A DNA stretch of 9,362 nt from Candidatus Methanodesulfokora sp. (GTDB lineage: Archaea; Korarchaeota; Korarchaeia; Korarchaeales; Korarchaeaceae). Shown one piece after another: positions 1 through 6,613 of this stretch (position 1 is its first letter; every line of letters begins with the position of its first letter). A program made the translations under genes and the position numbers. The stretch is from positions 26,133 to 35,494 of the forward strand of contig JAGDWR010000035.1 in assembly GCA_023269865.1 (NCBI GenBank), read 5' to 3'. The notes under the pieces are model-generated. The model made no database searches and was not told where the DNA came from. It was given only the letters and a program-made list of their open reading frames with translations.

Positions 1-887
1 TTAACTTGTTGTCGCATGGTCTAAGATCAGTCTTTGATGAAGCCCTGAAGGTGGGAAGAAGAGTTAGATCGAACACTTCTCTTGGAAAGAAGAGGATTTC
101 TATTGCTGAGATGGCAGTCGATGTTGCTGAAAGAATGCTAAATGGGCTACAGGATAAAGTTATAATGGTCATTGGGGCTGGAGAAACAGGATCTGCCGTT
201 ATAGAAAGCGTGAATGCAAAGAATAGGAGAAATCTCAGGATAATGATAGCAAACAGGACATATGATAGAGCCGTCCAGCTTGCAAACTCATTTGGTGGAA
301 TAGCATTAAAACTGGATGACGTTGACAGGTTTCTACCCATTGCTGATGTTATATTTGTCACTACAAGTGCTCCTCATTATATAATAACTAAGGAGAGAGC
401 ATCTAAGCTGGGGAAAGATGCATTGATATTTGATCTTTCCGTGCCGAGGAATGTGGATCCCGCGGTGTCAGGGATTAGAGGGGTAAGAGTGATGACAATA
501 GAGGATCTGAAGGAGTATCTTGATGAAGAGGCCTCTAAAAAATTGGAGGATATAAAGAGGGCAGAGAACCTAGTGGAGAAAAGTCTGGAGAATTTTCTAG
601 AGAGGAGAAAAAGAGCCTGGGCTGAAGAAATAATATCAGTATTCTGCAGAATGGCGGAAGAGGCAAGAAAAGAGGAGCTAATGGAGGCAATTAAGATGTT
701 AAAGTGCGATGAGAAGACAGCAGAGGTGATGGATAACATGTCTAAAGCGATGATGAAGAGGGTAGTGGGGTGCCTTATGGAAAACCTGAGGAGAAATTTA
801 GCATCCGTTGATAGAGCGACAATAGAGTTATTACTAAATATTGATAATTATAAAAATAAAATGAAACTTCCGAACACCGAGGCATAG
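1..887 (+). CDS. hemA: Glutamyl-tRNA reductase, 5'-truncated by window edge
   Basis: Reduces glutamyl-tRNA(Glu) to glutamate-1-semialdehyde with NADPH, the first step of C5-pathway tetrapyrrole (haem/sirohaem) synthesis in the cytoplasm. The frame is open from base 3, so the TTG at 6 is internal. Missing is the N-terminal catalytic domain with the active-site Cys, roughly 120 residues. Visible, counting from the first complete codon: the end of the catalytic domain with the family signature LRSVFDEALKVGRRVRSNT (about 7-25), a Rossmann nucleotide-binding loop GAGETG (about 58-63), the PRNVDPAV motif (about 145-152), the long spinal helix rich in E/K/R (about 165-205), and the C-terminal dimerisation helices. 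About 294 residues plus the missing part gives the usual 400-420. It ends TAG at 885-887, 13 bp from the convergent stop of the next gene. Family assignment is secure; haem or sirohaem neighbours, if any, lie upstream of the window. Confidence 0.95.
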   Translation, partial: NLLSHGLRSVFDEALKVGRRVRSNTSLGKKRISIAEMAVDVAERMLNGLQDKVIMVIGAGETGSAVIESVNAKNRRNLRIMIANRTYDRAVQLANSFGGIALKLDDVDRFLPIADVIFVTTSAPHYIITKERASKLGKDALIFDLSVPRNVDPAVSGIRGVRVMTIEDLKEYLDEEASKKLEDIKRAENLVEKSLENFLERRKRAWAEEIISVFCRMAEEARKEELMEAIKMLKCDEKTAEVMDNMSKAMMKRVVGCLMENLRRNLASVDRATIELLLNIDNYKNKMKLPNTEA

Positions 888-900
888 CTATCACAGAACT

Positions 901-2481
901 TTATCTAGATACCATTTCCTTTAGGCTATTCTCTATTTCCTTTAGTCTTTTATCTATCTCGATCAGGACACTGTAAGCAGAGACTACATCTGAGGGATCA
1001 GTGGTCTCTAGTTTTGACAAGAGTTCTCTTAACTCCTTCTCCTGTTCAGCCAAGTTCATGCCCATTATTTCCATCTTGGATACTATCTTAAAGGTTTTAT
1101 TTATTCTGCTTCCTACTTCCAATTTATAGCTTTCTATTACTTCTTTTCTGAGCTTTCCTGTCACTTTTCCATCAGGCAGCCTTATCGCCATCTTTTTCTC
1201 CACCATATCGTCTATCACGGCTTCTCTCCACTGCTTAGGTATCCTATCCAGTTCTTCCACCTTGACTATGTTTCTACTTTCAAGAAGGGATGAGACATAC
1301 CTCTCCCAGATGGGAAACATCCTTTTTGCTTCCTCCATAACCTCTGCAACAGAGGCAAGCGACCTCATGTGCTTCGAGAGAAATGCAGAAACAGCCAACA
1401 TCTTCTCATCCAGGTCTATGCTGTCATCTCTCACTATGTTGATTATAGAGCTTGCTTCATTCCCTATTGTTGTAATCAGCTTGTCTAGACTTACACCGGA
1501 TCTTCTTACTATTATTCCGGCCTCCATCCCTGAAGCCATGGCATCAAGCAACGAGAGATCCTTCTTCACTTTATCTATATCAGATATGCTGGAAAAGACT
1601 ATTCCATCTGCATACTTCCCCTTAATTCTCCTGATGAAATCCGAGAAAGCTGAGGTCTTGAATTCTGCATCAAACCAAGCAGCAGGATCATCGAACTCCC
1701 CTGCTATTACCCTTTTTAGCACTAGCAGCGGCTTCTCTAAAGATGAAATATCTCCTCTTATAGAGGATATTTTGGAGATCAGGTTTCTGGACATGTCTAT
1801 TGATTTCTCCAAGCAGCTAGCATCCTCGCCGCAGCTCGATGGATTGATAACCTCGGATTCTAATGATCTTATTAGAGCGTCTGCTTTTACTATCTGAGTG
1901 CGGGATATTATCTCTTTAAGGGAAGAAACACCATCTAAAACCTGTTTGTATAGATCCTCTGCTTGGGACTTTACTTCTTTTATCCTATGAAACTTCTTAG
2001 ACTCTCTCATAAGTGCATCCTCTATTTCTCTCAGCTCCAAGTCAAGCTCCTTGAATTCGGACTCATATATCTCGCTCTCGAGATTTCTTATGTTCTTTAT
2101 CACATCTCCAGCTTGAGGAGCTATTGATTCCAGTGAAATAGACATGGATTCAGCGTTTCTGAGTATGTTCTCAGCTCTCTTCTTCAATGCTTCTGATGAA
2201 ACTTTTCTCTCCAGCAATTCATCTGGGCTTTTTCCCGATAAAAGCAGGTTGACTGCCTTCTCTGCTTCAACTACTTTAAAAATTCTACCGCTTATCTTTA
2301 TTGCGGGTAGCTCATCAACTCCCTCCTTGAGGGCCATGAGAGCGGCAGTAGAATTATTTACTTTTATAATTCTCACATCATATCCATACAATTTCTTTAA
2401 AGATGGTTTTAATGTATTTATAGCTTTTTCCACATAGAGCGAGGTTTTATCATCTGAGAGGTATACATCAATCCTTGGCAT
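901..2481 (-). CDS. Coiled-coil protein with thioredoxin-like N-terminus and possible winged helix; function unknown
   Basis: 526 residues; I do not recognise a named family. Residues 1-85 read as a thioredoxin-like fold: beta strand RIDVYLS, a helix, a second strand DVRIIKV, then ELPAIKISG (57-65), where LPA resembles the cis-proline loop. There is no CxxC, so no redox activity is expected. Residues 95-255 and 300-385 are charged helices typical of coiled coils. The only two cysteines (C217, C223) sit close together in a linker. Residues 393-440 resemble a winged helix (helices ending in IPKQWREAVIDDMVEKK, then a strand-turn-strand IRLPDGKVT), followed by a last coiled coil to the end. No signal peptide or membrane segment is seen. 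ATG at 2481 is supported by a TATA-like box 25 nt upstream, implying a leaderless mRNA. It follows the XPD helicase on the same strand with a 51-bp gap, so a link with DNA repair is possible but is only inference. Confidence 0.85.
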   Translation of the reverse strand: MPRIDVYLSDDKTSLYVEKAINTLKPSLKKLYGYDVRIIKVNNSTAALMALKEGVDELPAIKISGRIFKVVEAEKAVNLLLSGKSPDELLERKVSSEALKKRAENILRNAESMSISLESIAPQAGDVIKNIRNLESEIYESEFKELDLELREIEDALMRESKKFHRIKEVKSQAEDLYKQVLDGVSSLKEIISRTQIVKADALIRSLESEVINPSSCGEDASCLEKSIDMSRNLISKISSIRGDISSLEKPLLVLKRVIAGEFDDPAAWFDAEFKTSAFSDFIRRIKGKYADGIVFSSISDIDKVKKDLSLLDAMASGMEAGIIVRRSGVSLDKLITTIGNEASSIINIVRDDSIDLDEKMLAVSAFLSKHMRSLASVAEVMEEAKRMFPIWERYVSSLLESRNIVKVEELDRIPKQWREAVIDDMVEKKMAIRLPDGKVTGKLRKEVIESYKLEVGSRINKTFKIVSKMEIMGMNLAEQEKELRELLSKLETTDPSDVVSAYSVLIEIDKRLKEIENSLKEMVSR

Positions 2482-2500
2482 CTATTGATAGCAGAGGCAA

Positions 2501-2512
2501 TTAATATTTAAC
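2501..2512 (-). promoter_or_regulatory. TATA-like box for the coiled-coil gene
   Basis: Read on the minus strand it is GTTAAATATTAA, centred about 25 nt upstream of the ATG at 2481. That distance would place the transcription start at or next to the start codon, giving a leaderless mRNA. It suggests the gene can be transcribed independently of XPD upstream. Confidence 0.6.
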
Positions 2513-2532
2513 TATTTTTCTGGCAAATTTAT

Positions 2533-4371
2533 TTAGCCAACTTCCTTCGACATCTCCAAATAACCGCCTAAATTCTTCCAGCTTATTGTTTCAGCAGTCT
2601 CCCTTATGTAGTCCGGCAGAAGCCTGTTGTAAAGCGGCTTTGAGAACCTTTCATCCCCTAAGACGAATGTTCCATAGTCCTCTTCGCTCCTGATAACTCT
2701 TCCTATGGCTTGAGACACTTTCCTCATAGCGGGAACAACATACGCATAGTATCTGCCCTTTCTAGCTCCATATAATCTGGTATAATAGCCTATGTAAAGC
2801 TGAGTCCTCTTTGTGAGCCTATCGAAGGGGATTCCCATTATATAGGCACCGATAAGCTCCTTTCCGGGAAGATCTATGCCCTCAGAAAATCTTCCACCCA
2901 TAGGAGCAACAAGCACAACTTTATCTCCTCTATAAGCTGCCTCCTTTATGCTCTCCAATATAGCCCTTGCCTCATGTCCGCTCATTCCCTCCCTCTCGCT
3001 GAATAATATAAAGCCCAGTTTATCAGCTATCTCAACGAGCTCTCCTAAAACGCACCCCTGTATCCTATAACTAGATGTGAAAATGGCGACATTTCCATTA
3101 ATAAAGGAGAGAAAAGCCTTAATTGATGCCAAATATCTGTCCTTCATCATTGTTGAGAGCTGTTCTCCTTTTGTGCTCACTCCCTTCAGCAGTGCGGTCT
3201 TAACTTTTCTCCTGTCGACGAAAGACCTCATCTCAAAGCTTTCGCATGAGTTAACCCCAGCAACTTCTGAGAAAGCGCTTATAGGAGAAAGAGTTCCAGA
3301 CATGAATATCACAGACCTGAACTCCTCCCATATGTATTTGAGCACCTCAGAGCATCTCATGTCAACTAGCTCCAGCTTTAGGTTCTCTCCCTCCCTAGTA
3401 GCCAGACTGAATATTCCATCGACATCTCTTGAATCTAGAGCTGTCAAAAAGAATCTTCCTATATGAGAAAGATAGGATCTAGGTGATTTTCCTTGCTCTG
3501 CTCTTCTTCTTGCTATTTTTTCTCCAAATTTCACGAGAAGTTGAAGGGATTCTTTGCTGAGGCCCACTTCTTTCATCAAAGCTTCAGGATCGTAAAGATC
3601 ATCCTCAACTATCCTATCTCTCATCTTACTCATGATTTTTGCTAGAAATTTTAGAGAATCGGCTAGATCCGGAGGAAAGTCCATTATAGTGCTTGCCTCC
3701 TTTATCGCCCTCCTAACAGACAGTATAGATATGCTATCACTGTTTACATTCATCACTGCAGTTTGTATGTTGTGGGCTTCATCTATCACGAGTATGCTTT
3801 TCCTGAAGGGTACATATCTCCTGATGACCCATCCTATAGGAGATAGTATGTAATTGTAGCTCAATGAAACAAGATCCACGATTTCTAAAATCCTTAGCTG
3901 GAGAAAATAAGGGCAAATCCTGAGCTCCTCAGCCATTCTGAGCACTTGAGAGAAAAGAAGCGGTTCTTTTGGCATTTCGAATTTAGTTCTATCCAGATTT
4001 TTGTAATACTGACACTTCTCCCTGTAGAGATTGCATAGGTTGCTCACTGCCTCATACCCTGATACTTTTCTCTCTCTAGCGAGCAAGCACATATCCCTTT
4101 TTCCCCTAAAAGATATCCCCAGAAAATTCTCATTTCTACTTCTTACTATGTTTTTTAGCTCTTCTATTGGTCTATCTGTTTCGTTTCCTGTTCTAACGGC
4201 CCATATTATCTTCAAACCCTTTTTCGTAAGGGGGAGTAGAGCAGATAAAACTACAGGAGTTTTCCCGAACCCTGTTGGGGCGTGTATGCAGATATATCTG
4301 GATCTAGAATTTCTTATAAAGTCAATGAGTTCCTTCTGTCCCTTTCTCGGTGTATAGGGGAAAAGCTCTAT
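2533..4371 (-). CDS. xpd: XPD/Rad3-type iron-sulfur DNA helicase with non-canonical (ATA) start or N-terminal frameshift
   Basis: SF2 5'-3' DNA helicase of the XPD/FancJ group with a 4Fe-4S cluster, acting in DNA repair. From ATA at 4371 it has 612 residues. Motifs in order: Q-like motif TPRKGQKELI (7-16), Walker A GFGKT (34-38, Phe where Ser is usual), motif Ia IIWAVRTG, four cluster cysteines C95, C113, C120, C153, DEAH (197-200), MSGTLSP (357-363), motif V SEGIDLPG (496-503), motif VI QAIGRVIR (554-561). The first ordinary start in frame is TTG at 4215, which would remove the Q motif and Walker A and leave a dead enzyme. The frame upstream is open for 52 codons to a TGA at 4372-4374, with no ATG, GTG or TTG. 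ATA at 4371 comes just after the TGA, six bases after the Shine-Dalgarno-like GGAGGAGAGGTG, and yields MELFPYTPRK, a sensible N-terminus. Alternatively GTG at 4375 plus a one-base slip in a C4/T4 run gives MNRAFPYTPRK. Family certain; start uncertain. Confidence 0.95.
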   Translation of the reverse strand: MELFPYTPRKGQKELIDFIRNSRSRYICIHAPTGFGKTPVVLSALLPLTKKGLKIIWAVRTGNETDRPIEELKNIVRSRNENFLGISFRGKRDMCLLARERKVSGYEAVSNLCNLYREKCQYYKNLDRTKFEMPKEPLLFSQVLRMAEELRICPYFLQLRILEIVDLVSLSYNYILSPIGWVIRRYVPFRKSILVIDEAHNIQTAVMNVNSDSISILSVRRAIKEASTIMDFPPDLADSLKFLAKIMSKMRDRIVEDDLYDPEALMKEVGLSKESLQLLVKFGEKIARRRAEQGKSPRSYLSHIGRFFLTALDSRDVDGIFSLATREGENLKLELVDMRCSEVLKYIWEEFRSVIFMSGTLSPISAFSEVAGVNSCESFEMRSFVDRRKVKTALLKGVSTKGEQLSTMMKDRYLASIKAFLSFINGNVAIFTSSYRIQGCVLGELVEIADKLGFILFSEREGMSGHEARAILESIKEAAYRGDKVVLVAPMGGRFSEGIDLPGKELIGAYIMGIPFDRLTKRTQLYIGYYTRLYGARKGRYYAYVVPAMRKVSQAIGRVIRSEEDYGTFVLGDERFSKPLYNRLLPDYIRETAETISWKNLGGYLEMSKEVG

Positions 4372-4377
4372 TCACAA

Positions 4378-4389
4378 CACCTCTCCTCC
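4378..4389 (-). promoter_or_regulatory. Shine-Dalgarno-like site upstream of XPD that bears on its start
   Basis: On the minus strand GGAGGAGAGGTG matches the archaeal anti-SD (AGGAGGTGAT) over GAGGTG, ending 6 nt before ATA 4371. The GGAGG part ends 9 nt before GTG 4375. The site therefore supports initiation here rather than at TTG 4215, but does not choose between the two candidates. Confidence 0.55.
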
Positions 4390-4402
4390 GAGTTAGCAGC
4401 AT

Positions 4403-4412
4403 CTAAATAAAT
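4403..4412 (-). promoter_or_regulatory. TATA-like box for XPD
   Basis: The minus strand reads AATTTATTTA, centred about 36 nt upstream of ATA 4371. A transcription start 25-27 nt downstream falls at about 4380-4382. That leaves a leader of only about 10 nt, which would include just part of the SD-like sequence. Confidence 0.4.
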
Positions 4413-4460
4413 TCTCAGCGGCTTATTGCAAACATTATACTACTTTAATAACATAAAAAT

Positions 4461-4470
4461 AAAATTTATC
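4461..4470 (+). promoter_or_regulatory. TATA-like box for the four-helix membrane protein gene
   Basis: AAAATTTATC lies about 32 nt upstream of ATG 4497, within an A/T-rich stretch. The implied transcript would start near 4490, downstream of the AGGAG at 4481-4485. If that AGGAG is used as a ribosome site, transcription must start further upstream. Confidence 0.4.
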
Positions 4471-4496
4471 TCTTTCTCTTAGGAGAATATCAGAAT

Positions 4497-4907
4497 ATGG
4501 TCGCTCTAGCAAATGTAATATTGTCCTACATGATCCTTTTCTCCTCCATGTTCCTATTTCTCTCAGCTCTTTTCCTGCTCTCAGGACGCGAACCATTTCT
4601 CCTGGCATCTTACTTAACCATAATTTTGCTATCTTTGTTATATCTAATATCATGTATTTTAATGATTAACAGAAGAGAAAGCGGGAGAAAACTGGCCATT
4701 TTAGATGGGGTGATGGCAGTTTTTCTATCAGCATCAATCATAGTATCAGCCTTCGCCTATGCTTCTAGAATTTTTGGGAGAGATGGAGTTCTAGCAATCC
4801 TGTTTCTGCTATTCTTCTTATTGTTTAGTGTGCTCACCGTAGCGTTTCTCTTGAATGAGCAGGTCAGGAGGGACATAACGGGCAGATATCCGGGGCCTGT
4901 TCCATAG
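4497..4907 (+). CDS. Small membrane protein with four predicted transmembrane helices; function unknown
   Basis: 136 residues, strongly hydrophobic, family not recognised. Four likely membrane helices: about 6-29, 33-57, 66-89 and 97-119. They are separated by short loops, with positive charge in the 58-66 loop (NRRESGRK) and at the C-terminus (EQVRRDITGR). By the positive-inside rule, both of these would be cytoplasmic. There is no signal peptide and no obvious catalytic residue. ATG 4497 has AGGAG 11 nt upstream and a TATA-like box at 4461-4470. The gene diverges from XPD and ends 41 bp before the best start of the DUF711 gene. A shared transcript is possible, but DUF711 also has its own TATA-like box. 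The hydrophobic pattern and clean start make it a probable real gene, but nothing indicates a role. Confidence 0.7.
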   Translation: MVALANVILSYMILFSSMFLFLSALFLLSGREPFLLASYLTIILLSLLYLISCILMINRRESGRKLAILDGVMAVFLSASIIVSAFAYASRIFGRDGVLAILFLLFFLLFSVLTVAFLLNEQVRRDITGRYPGPVP

Positions 4908-4918
4908 CTTCAGTGAAG

Positions 4919-4927
4919 TTTTTTAAT
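4919..4927 (+). promoter_or_regulatory. TATA-like box for the DUF711 gene
   Basis: TTTTTTAAT is centred 25-26 nt upstream of ATG 4949, the spacing of a leaderless archaeal transcript. It lies inside the extra 12 codons that would be added by the upstream GTG at 4913, and this argues for the ATG start. Confidence 0.5.
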
Positions 4928-4948
4928 GATCCGGCTTTTGGAAATGAG

Positions 4949-5962
4949 ATGACTACTATAAGGGCTATATCCCTTCATCTAAGTAAATTGGATTTCAGAT
5001 TGGTCGAAAGATTTGTTGAAGGGCTAAAAGAAAATAGCATATCACCCTGGACGAGGAGGTTTGTGTTTCCTTGGGGAAAGATTGAGGATATGCGCCATAT
5101 CGCTAAATTATCCCTTGACCTCGGGGAAAATGGAATAGATTTTACAGCCTTTCCATTGGGAAGAGTGAACATAAGAAGGAGCTCGGAGGAAATTATCAGG
5201 GCTATGAATGATTCCGATCGCCTCTTTGTATCAATTATTTTGCATAAGGTGGAGGATGCGGCATGGCTTCTGAAGAGGATACAGAGGGAGCTAGGAGAGG
5301 TTGCATGCACAAGAATAGGTTTCTCCGTAGGAGATCAGCCTGAAACATCCTACTTTCCAGTAACTAGGTCCATCAGAAATGGCATGTCTGCCAGCCTTAG
5401 AATGATACCTGAAATAGATGCTAACAATTTAGAAAATAGTTTAGAAAAAATAGTTCGAAGATATAATGAACTTCTCAATGGTCTCTCCAGGGCATTAAAA
5501 ATACCATTTATAGGCATAGATGCCTCCATATCTCCATGGATGGAGGAGAGCTCAGCAGCCCTAGTGGAAAAAGTATCAGGGAGAAATTTCATGAGCATTG
5601 GCACACTAGGAGCTATATATAAGATAAATAAGGCAATAAAAAGGCTTAAGAATGTGAAATTAACTGGATTCAACGAGCTGATGCTTCCATATGCGGAGGA
5701 CAACCGCCTCATGGAGCTCGGATCTAAAGGAGTTATAGGCCCGGAGGATCTGATCTCCCTTATATCTGTTTGTGTAGCTGGGCTTGACATGGTCGTGGTA
5801 AAGGCGGATGAGAATGAAATAAGGAAGATGATTGAGGATTCTGTCTCAATAGCCCTTAAAAGAAGAAAAAGAATAGGAATAAGGATAGTGCCGACGGATG
5901 CAAATCCTGGCGATAAAATAAAGCTGGGGAGATTTGGAGATATCCCGGTGATGGGGACATGA
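4949..5962 (+). CDS. DUF711/UPF0210 family protein
   Basis: Soluble protein of the DUF711 (UPF0210) family, whose biochemical role is not established; structures relate it to the PFL-like fold. From ATG 4949 it has 337 residues, shorter than the roughly 450 of bacterial members. Family landmarks: N-terminal IRAISLHL (4-11), GIDASISPWMEESS (189-202, matching the bacterial GVD-S-AP region), GTLGAIYKINKAI (218-230), LPYAEDNRLMELG (246-258, compare the bacterial PVSED), SVCVAGLDMVVV (273-284) and GIRIVP (310-315). I chose ATG 4949 because family members begin at this strand and a TATA-like box sits 25 nt upstream. GTG 4913 would add 12 residues and has no nearby ribosome site. The stop overlaps the next gene as ATGA, so the two are translationally coupled. 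In bacteria the usual partner is a small ACT-domain protein (UPF0237), which is not seen here. Confidence 0.92.
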   Translation: MTTIRAISLHLSKLDFRLVERFVEGLKENSISPWTRRFVFPWGKIEDMRHIAKLSLDLGENGIDFTAFPLGRVNIRRSSEEIIRAMNDSDRLFVSIILHKVEDAAWLLKRIQRELGEVACTRIGFSVGDQPETSYFPVTRSIRNGMSASLRMIPEIDANNLENSLEKIVRRYNELLNGLSRALKIPFIGIDASISPWMEESSAALVEKVSGRNFMSIGTLGAIYKINKAIKRLKNVKLTGFNELMLPYAEDNRLMELGSKGVIGPEDLISLISVCVAGLDMVVVKADENEIRKMIEDSVSIALKRRKRIGIRIVPTDANPGDKIKLGRFGDIPVMGT

Positions 5963-6414
5963 GGCTTCACGAAGGAGAACCTCCTACTGTTTATGTTGGA
6001 TTTACAACTGGATGTCAGGGCGAGCAGGATGAAAGCATAGCTCAAAGGATTTTATCAGAGCTCACATCAATATACAAGGAGGCATCTGTTCTCTTTTCAT
6101 TTATTTTAGGCAGAAGGTCATGGTGTGCTGTTGCAAAAGGAGATCCAGGCGATATCGTGGAGATAATCGGGAGTATAATATCAGAGGAGAGCTGTAATTC
6201 GCCCTCTTTGGTTGTGGTGATGGATGACGCTCCTCAGGATGCTGTCTCCCTTGCGATTGATGTGAAAAATGGCAAAGCAGATCTGGATTCAGTGTACAAG
6301 ATAGCTGAAGAAAGAGATATACTCATAATAGAGCTCGGAGGAAATCAGGACACCTTAGTCTCTTTTGCATCCTCTGTTCTCTGTTCAATCGGTCTATTTG
6401 ATGGGAAAATATAA
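5959..6414 (+). CDS. Small alpha/beta protein translationally coupled to DUF711; function unknown
   Basis: 151 residues, no recognised family. Its ATG overlaps the DUF711 stop (ATGA at 5959-5962), a strong sign of translational coupling and shared function. The sequence alternates strands and helices: strand TVYVGFTTG (10-18), helix around 24-40, strand about 43-49, strand SWCAVAK (54-60), helix 63-76, strand SLVVVMDDA (83-91), helix 93-105, strand ILIIELGG (121-128), helix 131-144. The loop FTTGCQGEQDES (15-26), with Gly, Cys and acidic residues, looks like a possible binding site, but I cannot name a ligand. There is no signal peptide or membrane segment. It stands where bacteria carry the small ACT-domain partner of DUF711, but it is longer and does not show the ACT pattern. 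A partner or regulator of DUF711 is the best inference. Confidence 0.8.
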   Translation: MRLHEGEPPTVYVGFTTGCQGEQDESIAQRILSELTSIYKEASVLFSFILGRRSWCAVAKGDPGDIVEIIGSIISEESCNSPSLVVVMDDAPQDAVSLAIDVKNGKADLDSVYKIAEERDILIIELGGNQDTLVSFASSVLCSIGLFDGKI

Positions 6415-6431
6415 CTAAATTATATTAAATA

Positions 6432-6440
6432 TTTATAAAA
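6432..6440 (+). promoter_or_regulatory. TATA-like box for the C/D box sRNA
   Basis: TTTATAAAA, within a longer A/T-rich stretch, predicts transcription starting near 6458-6466. That is 14-22 nt before the sRNA terminal stem, so the RNA would be trimmed at its 5' end. No other plus-strand gene follows that this promoter could serve. Confidence 0.55.
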
Positions 6441-6479
6441 ATAACATAAACGGTTAATAGATCCCACAATCACAATAAA

Positions 6480-6542
6480 AAGGCCTATGAGGAGAATTCC
6501 TTCGCCCGACAGGATGAGGAAAGACGGGCGGACTGAGGCCTT
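6480..6542 (+). ncRNA. Box C/D guide sRNA directed at 16S rRNA
   Basis: Guides 2'-O-methylation by the L7Ae/Nop5/fibrillarin complex. Terminal stem AAGGCC (6480-6485) with GGCCTT (6537-6542) is six perfect pairs, followed by the 3-nt bulge of a kink-turn. Box C is ATGAGGA (6487-6493), D' CCGA (6506-6509), C' ATGAGGA (6514-6520), D CTGA (6533-6536). Both guide spacers are exactly 12 nt, the symmetric archaeal spacing. Boxes differ from RUGAUGA/CUGA by U to G in C and C' and U to C in D'. In the C'/D' kink-turn this swaps the U-U pair for a G-C pair, as in U4 snRNA, so the changes compensate. The D guide (6523-6531, GACGGGCGG) complements 16S CCGCCCGUC, E. coli 1399-1407; the N+5 rule points to C1402. 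The D' guide (6495-6502) complements AAGGAAUU, 914-921, pointing to A915, with weaker pairing. A TATA-like box lies upstream and a T-run (CTTTT, 6546-6550) follows. Confidence 0.88.
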
Positions 6543-6613
6543 GAACTTTTATTAAGCTTTGAAGGAGCATAATAGCAACTTATAATTTAACGATCTGTTT
6601 TTACAGGATCCTT

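Noticed and set aside
488..524. GTGATGA...CTGA...TTGATGA inside hemA resembling C/D boxes
   Set aside because: No terminal stem and no second CTGA at the right spacing; these are codons of conserved GluTR residues.
1262..1897. 211-codon plus-strand frame inside the coiled-coil gene
   Set aside because: Shadow frame with Ser/Leu-rich composition; the minus-strand protein has coherent domains and a promoter.
4215..4217. TTG 4215 as the XPD start
   Set aside because: It would delete the in-frame Q motif and Walker A (GFGKT), which are plainly encoded upstream.
4435..4653. 72-codon minus-strand frame opposite the four-helix membrane protein
   Set aside because: Antisense to a better-supported hydrophobic plus-strand gene; no motif, ribosome site or family resemblance.
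5350..6045. 231-codon minus-strand frame opposite the DUF711 gene
   Set aside because: Low-complexity Ser/Leu/Phe/Ile composition typical of an antisense shadow; the plus strand carries clear DUF711 motifs.
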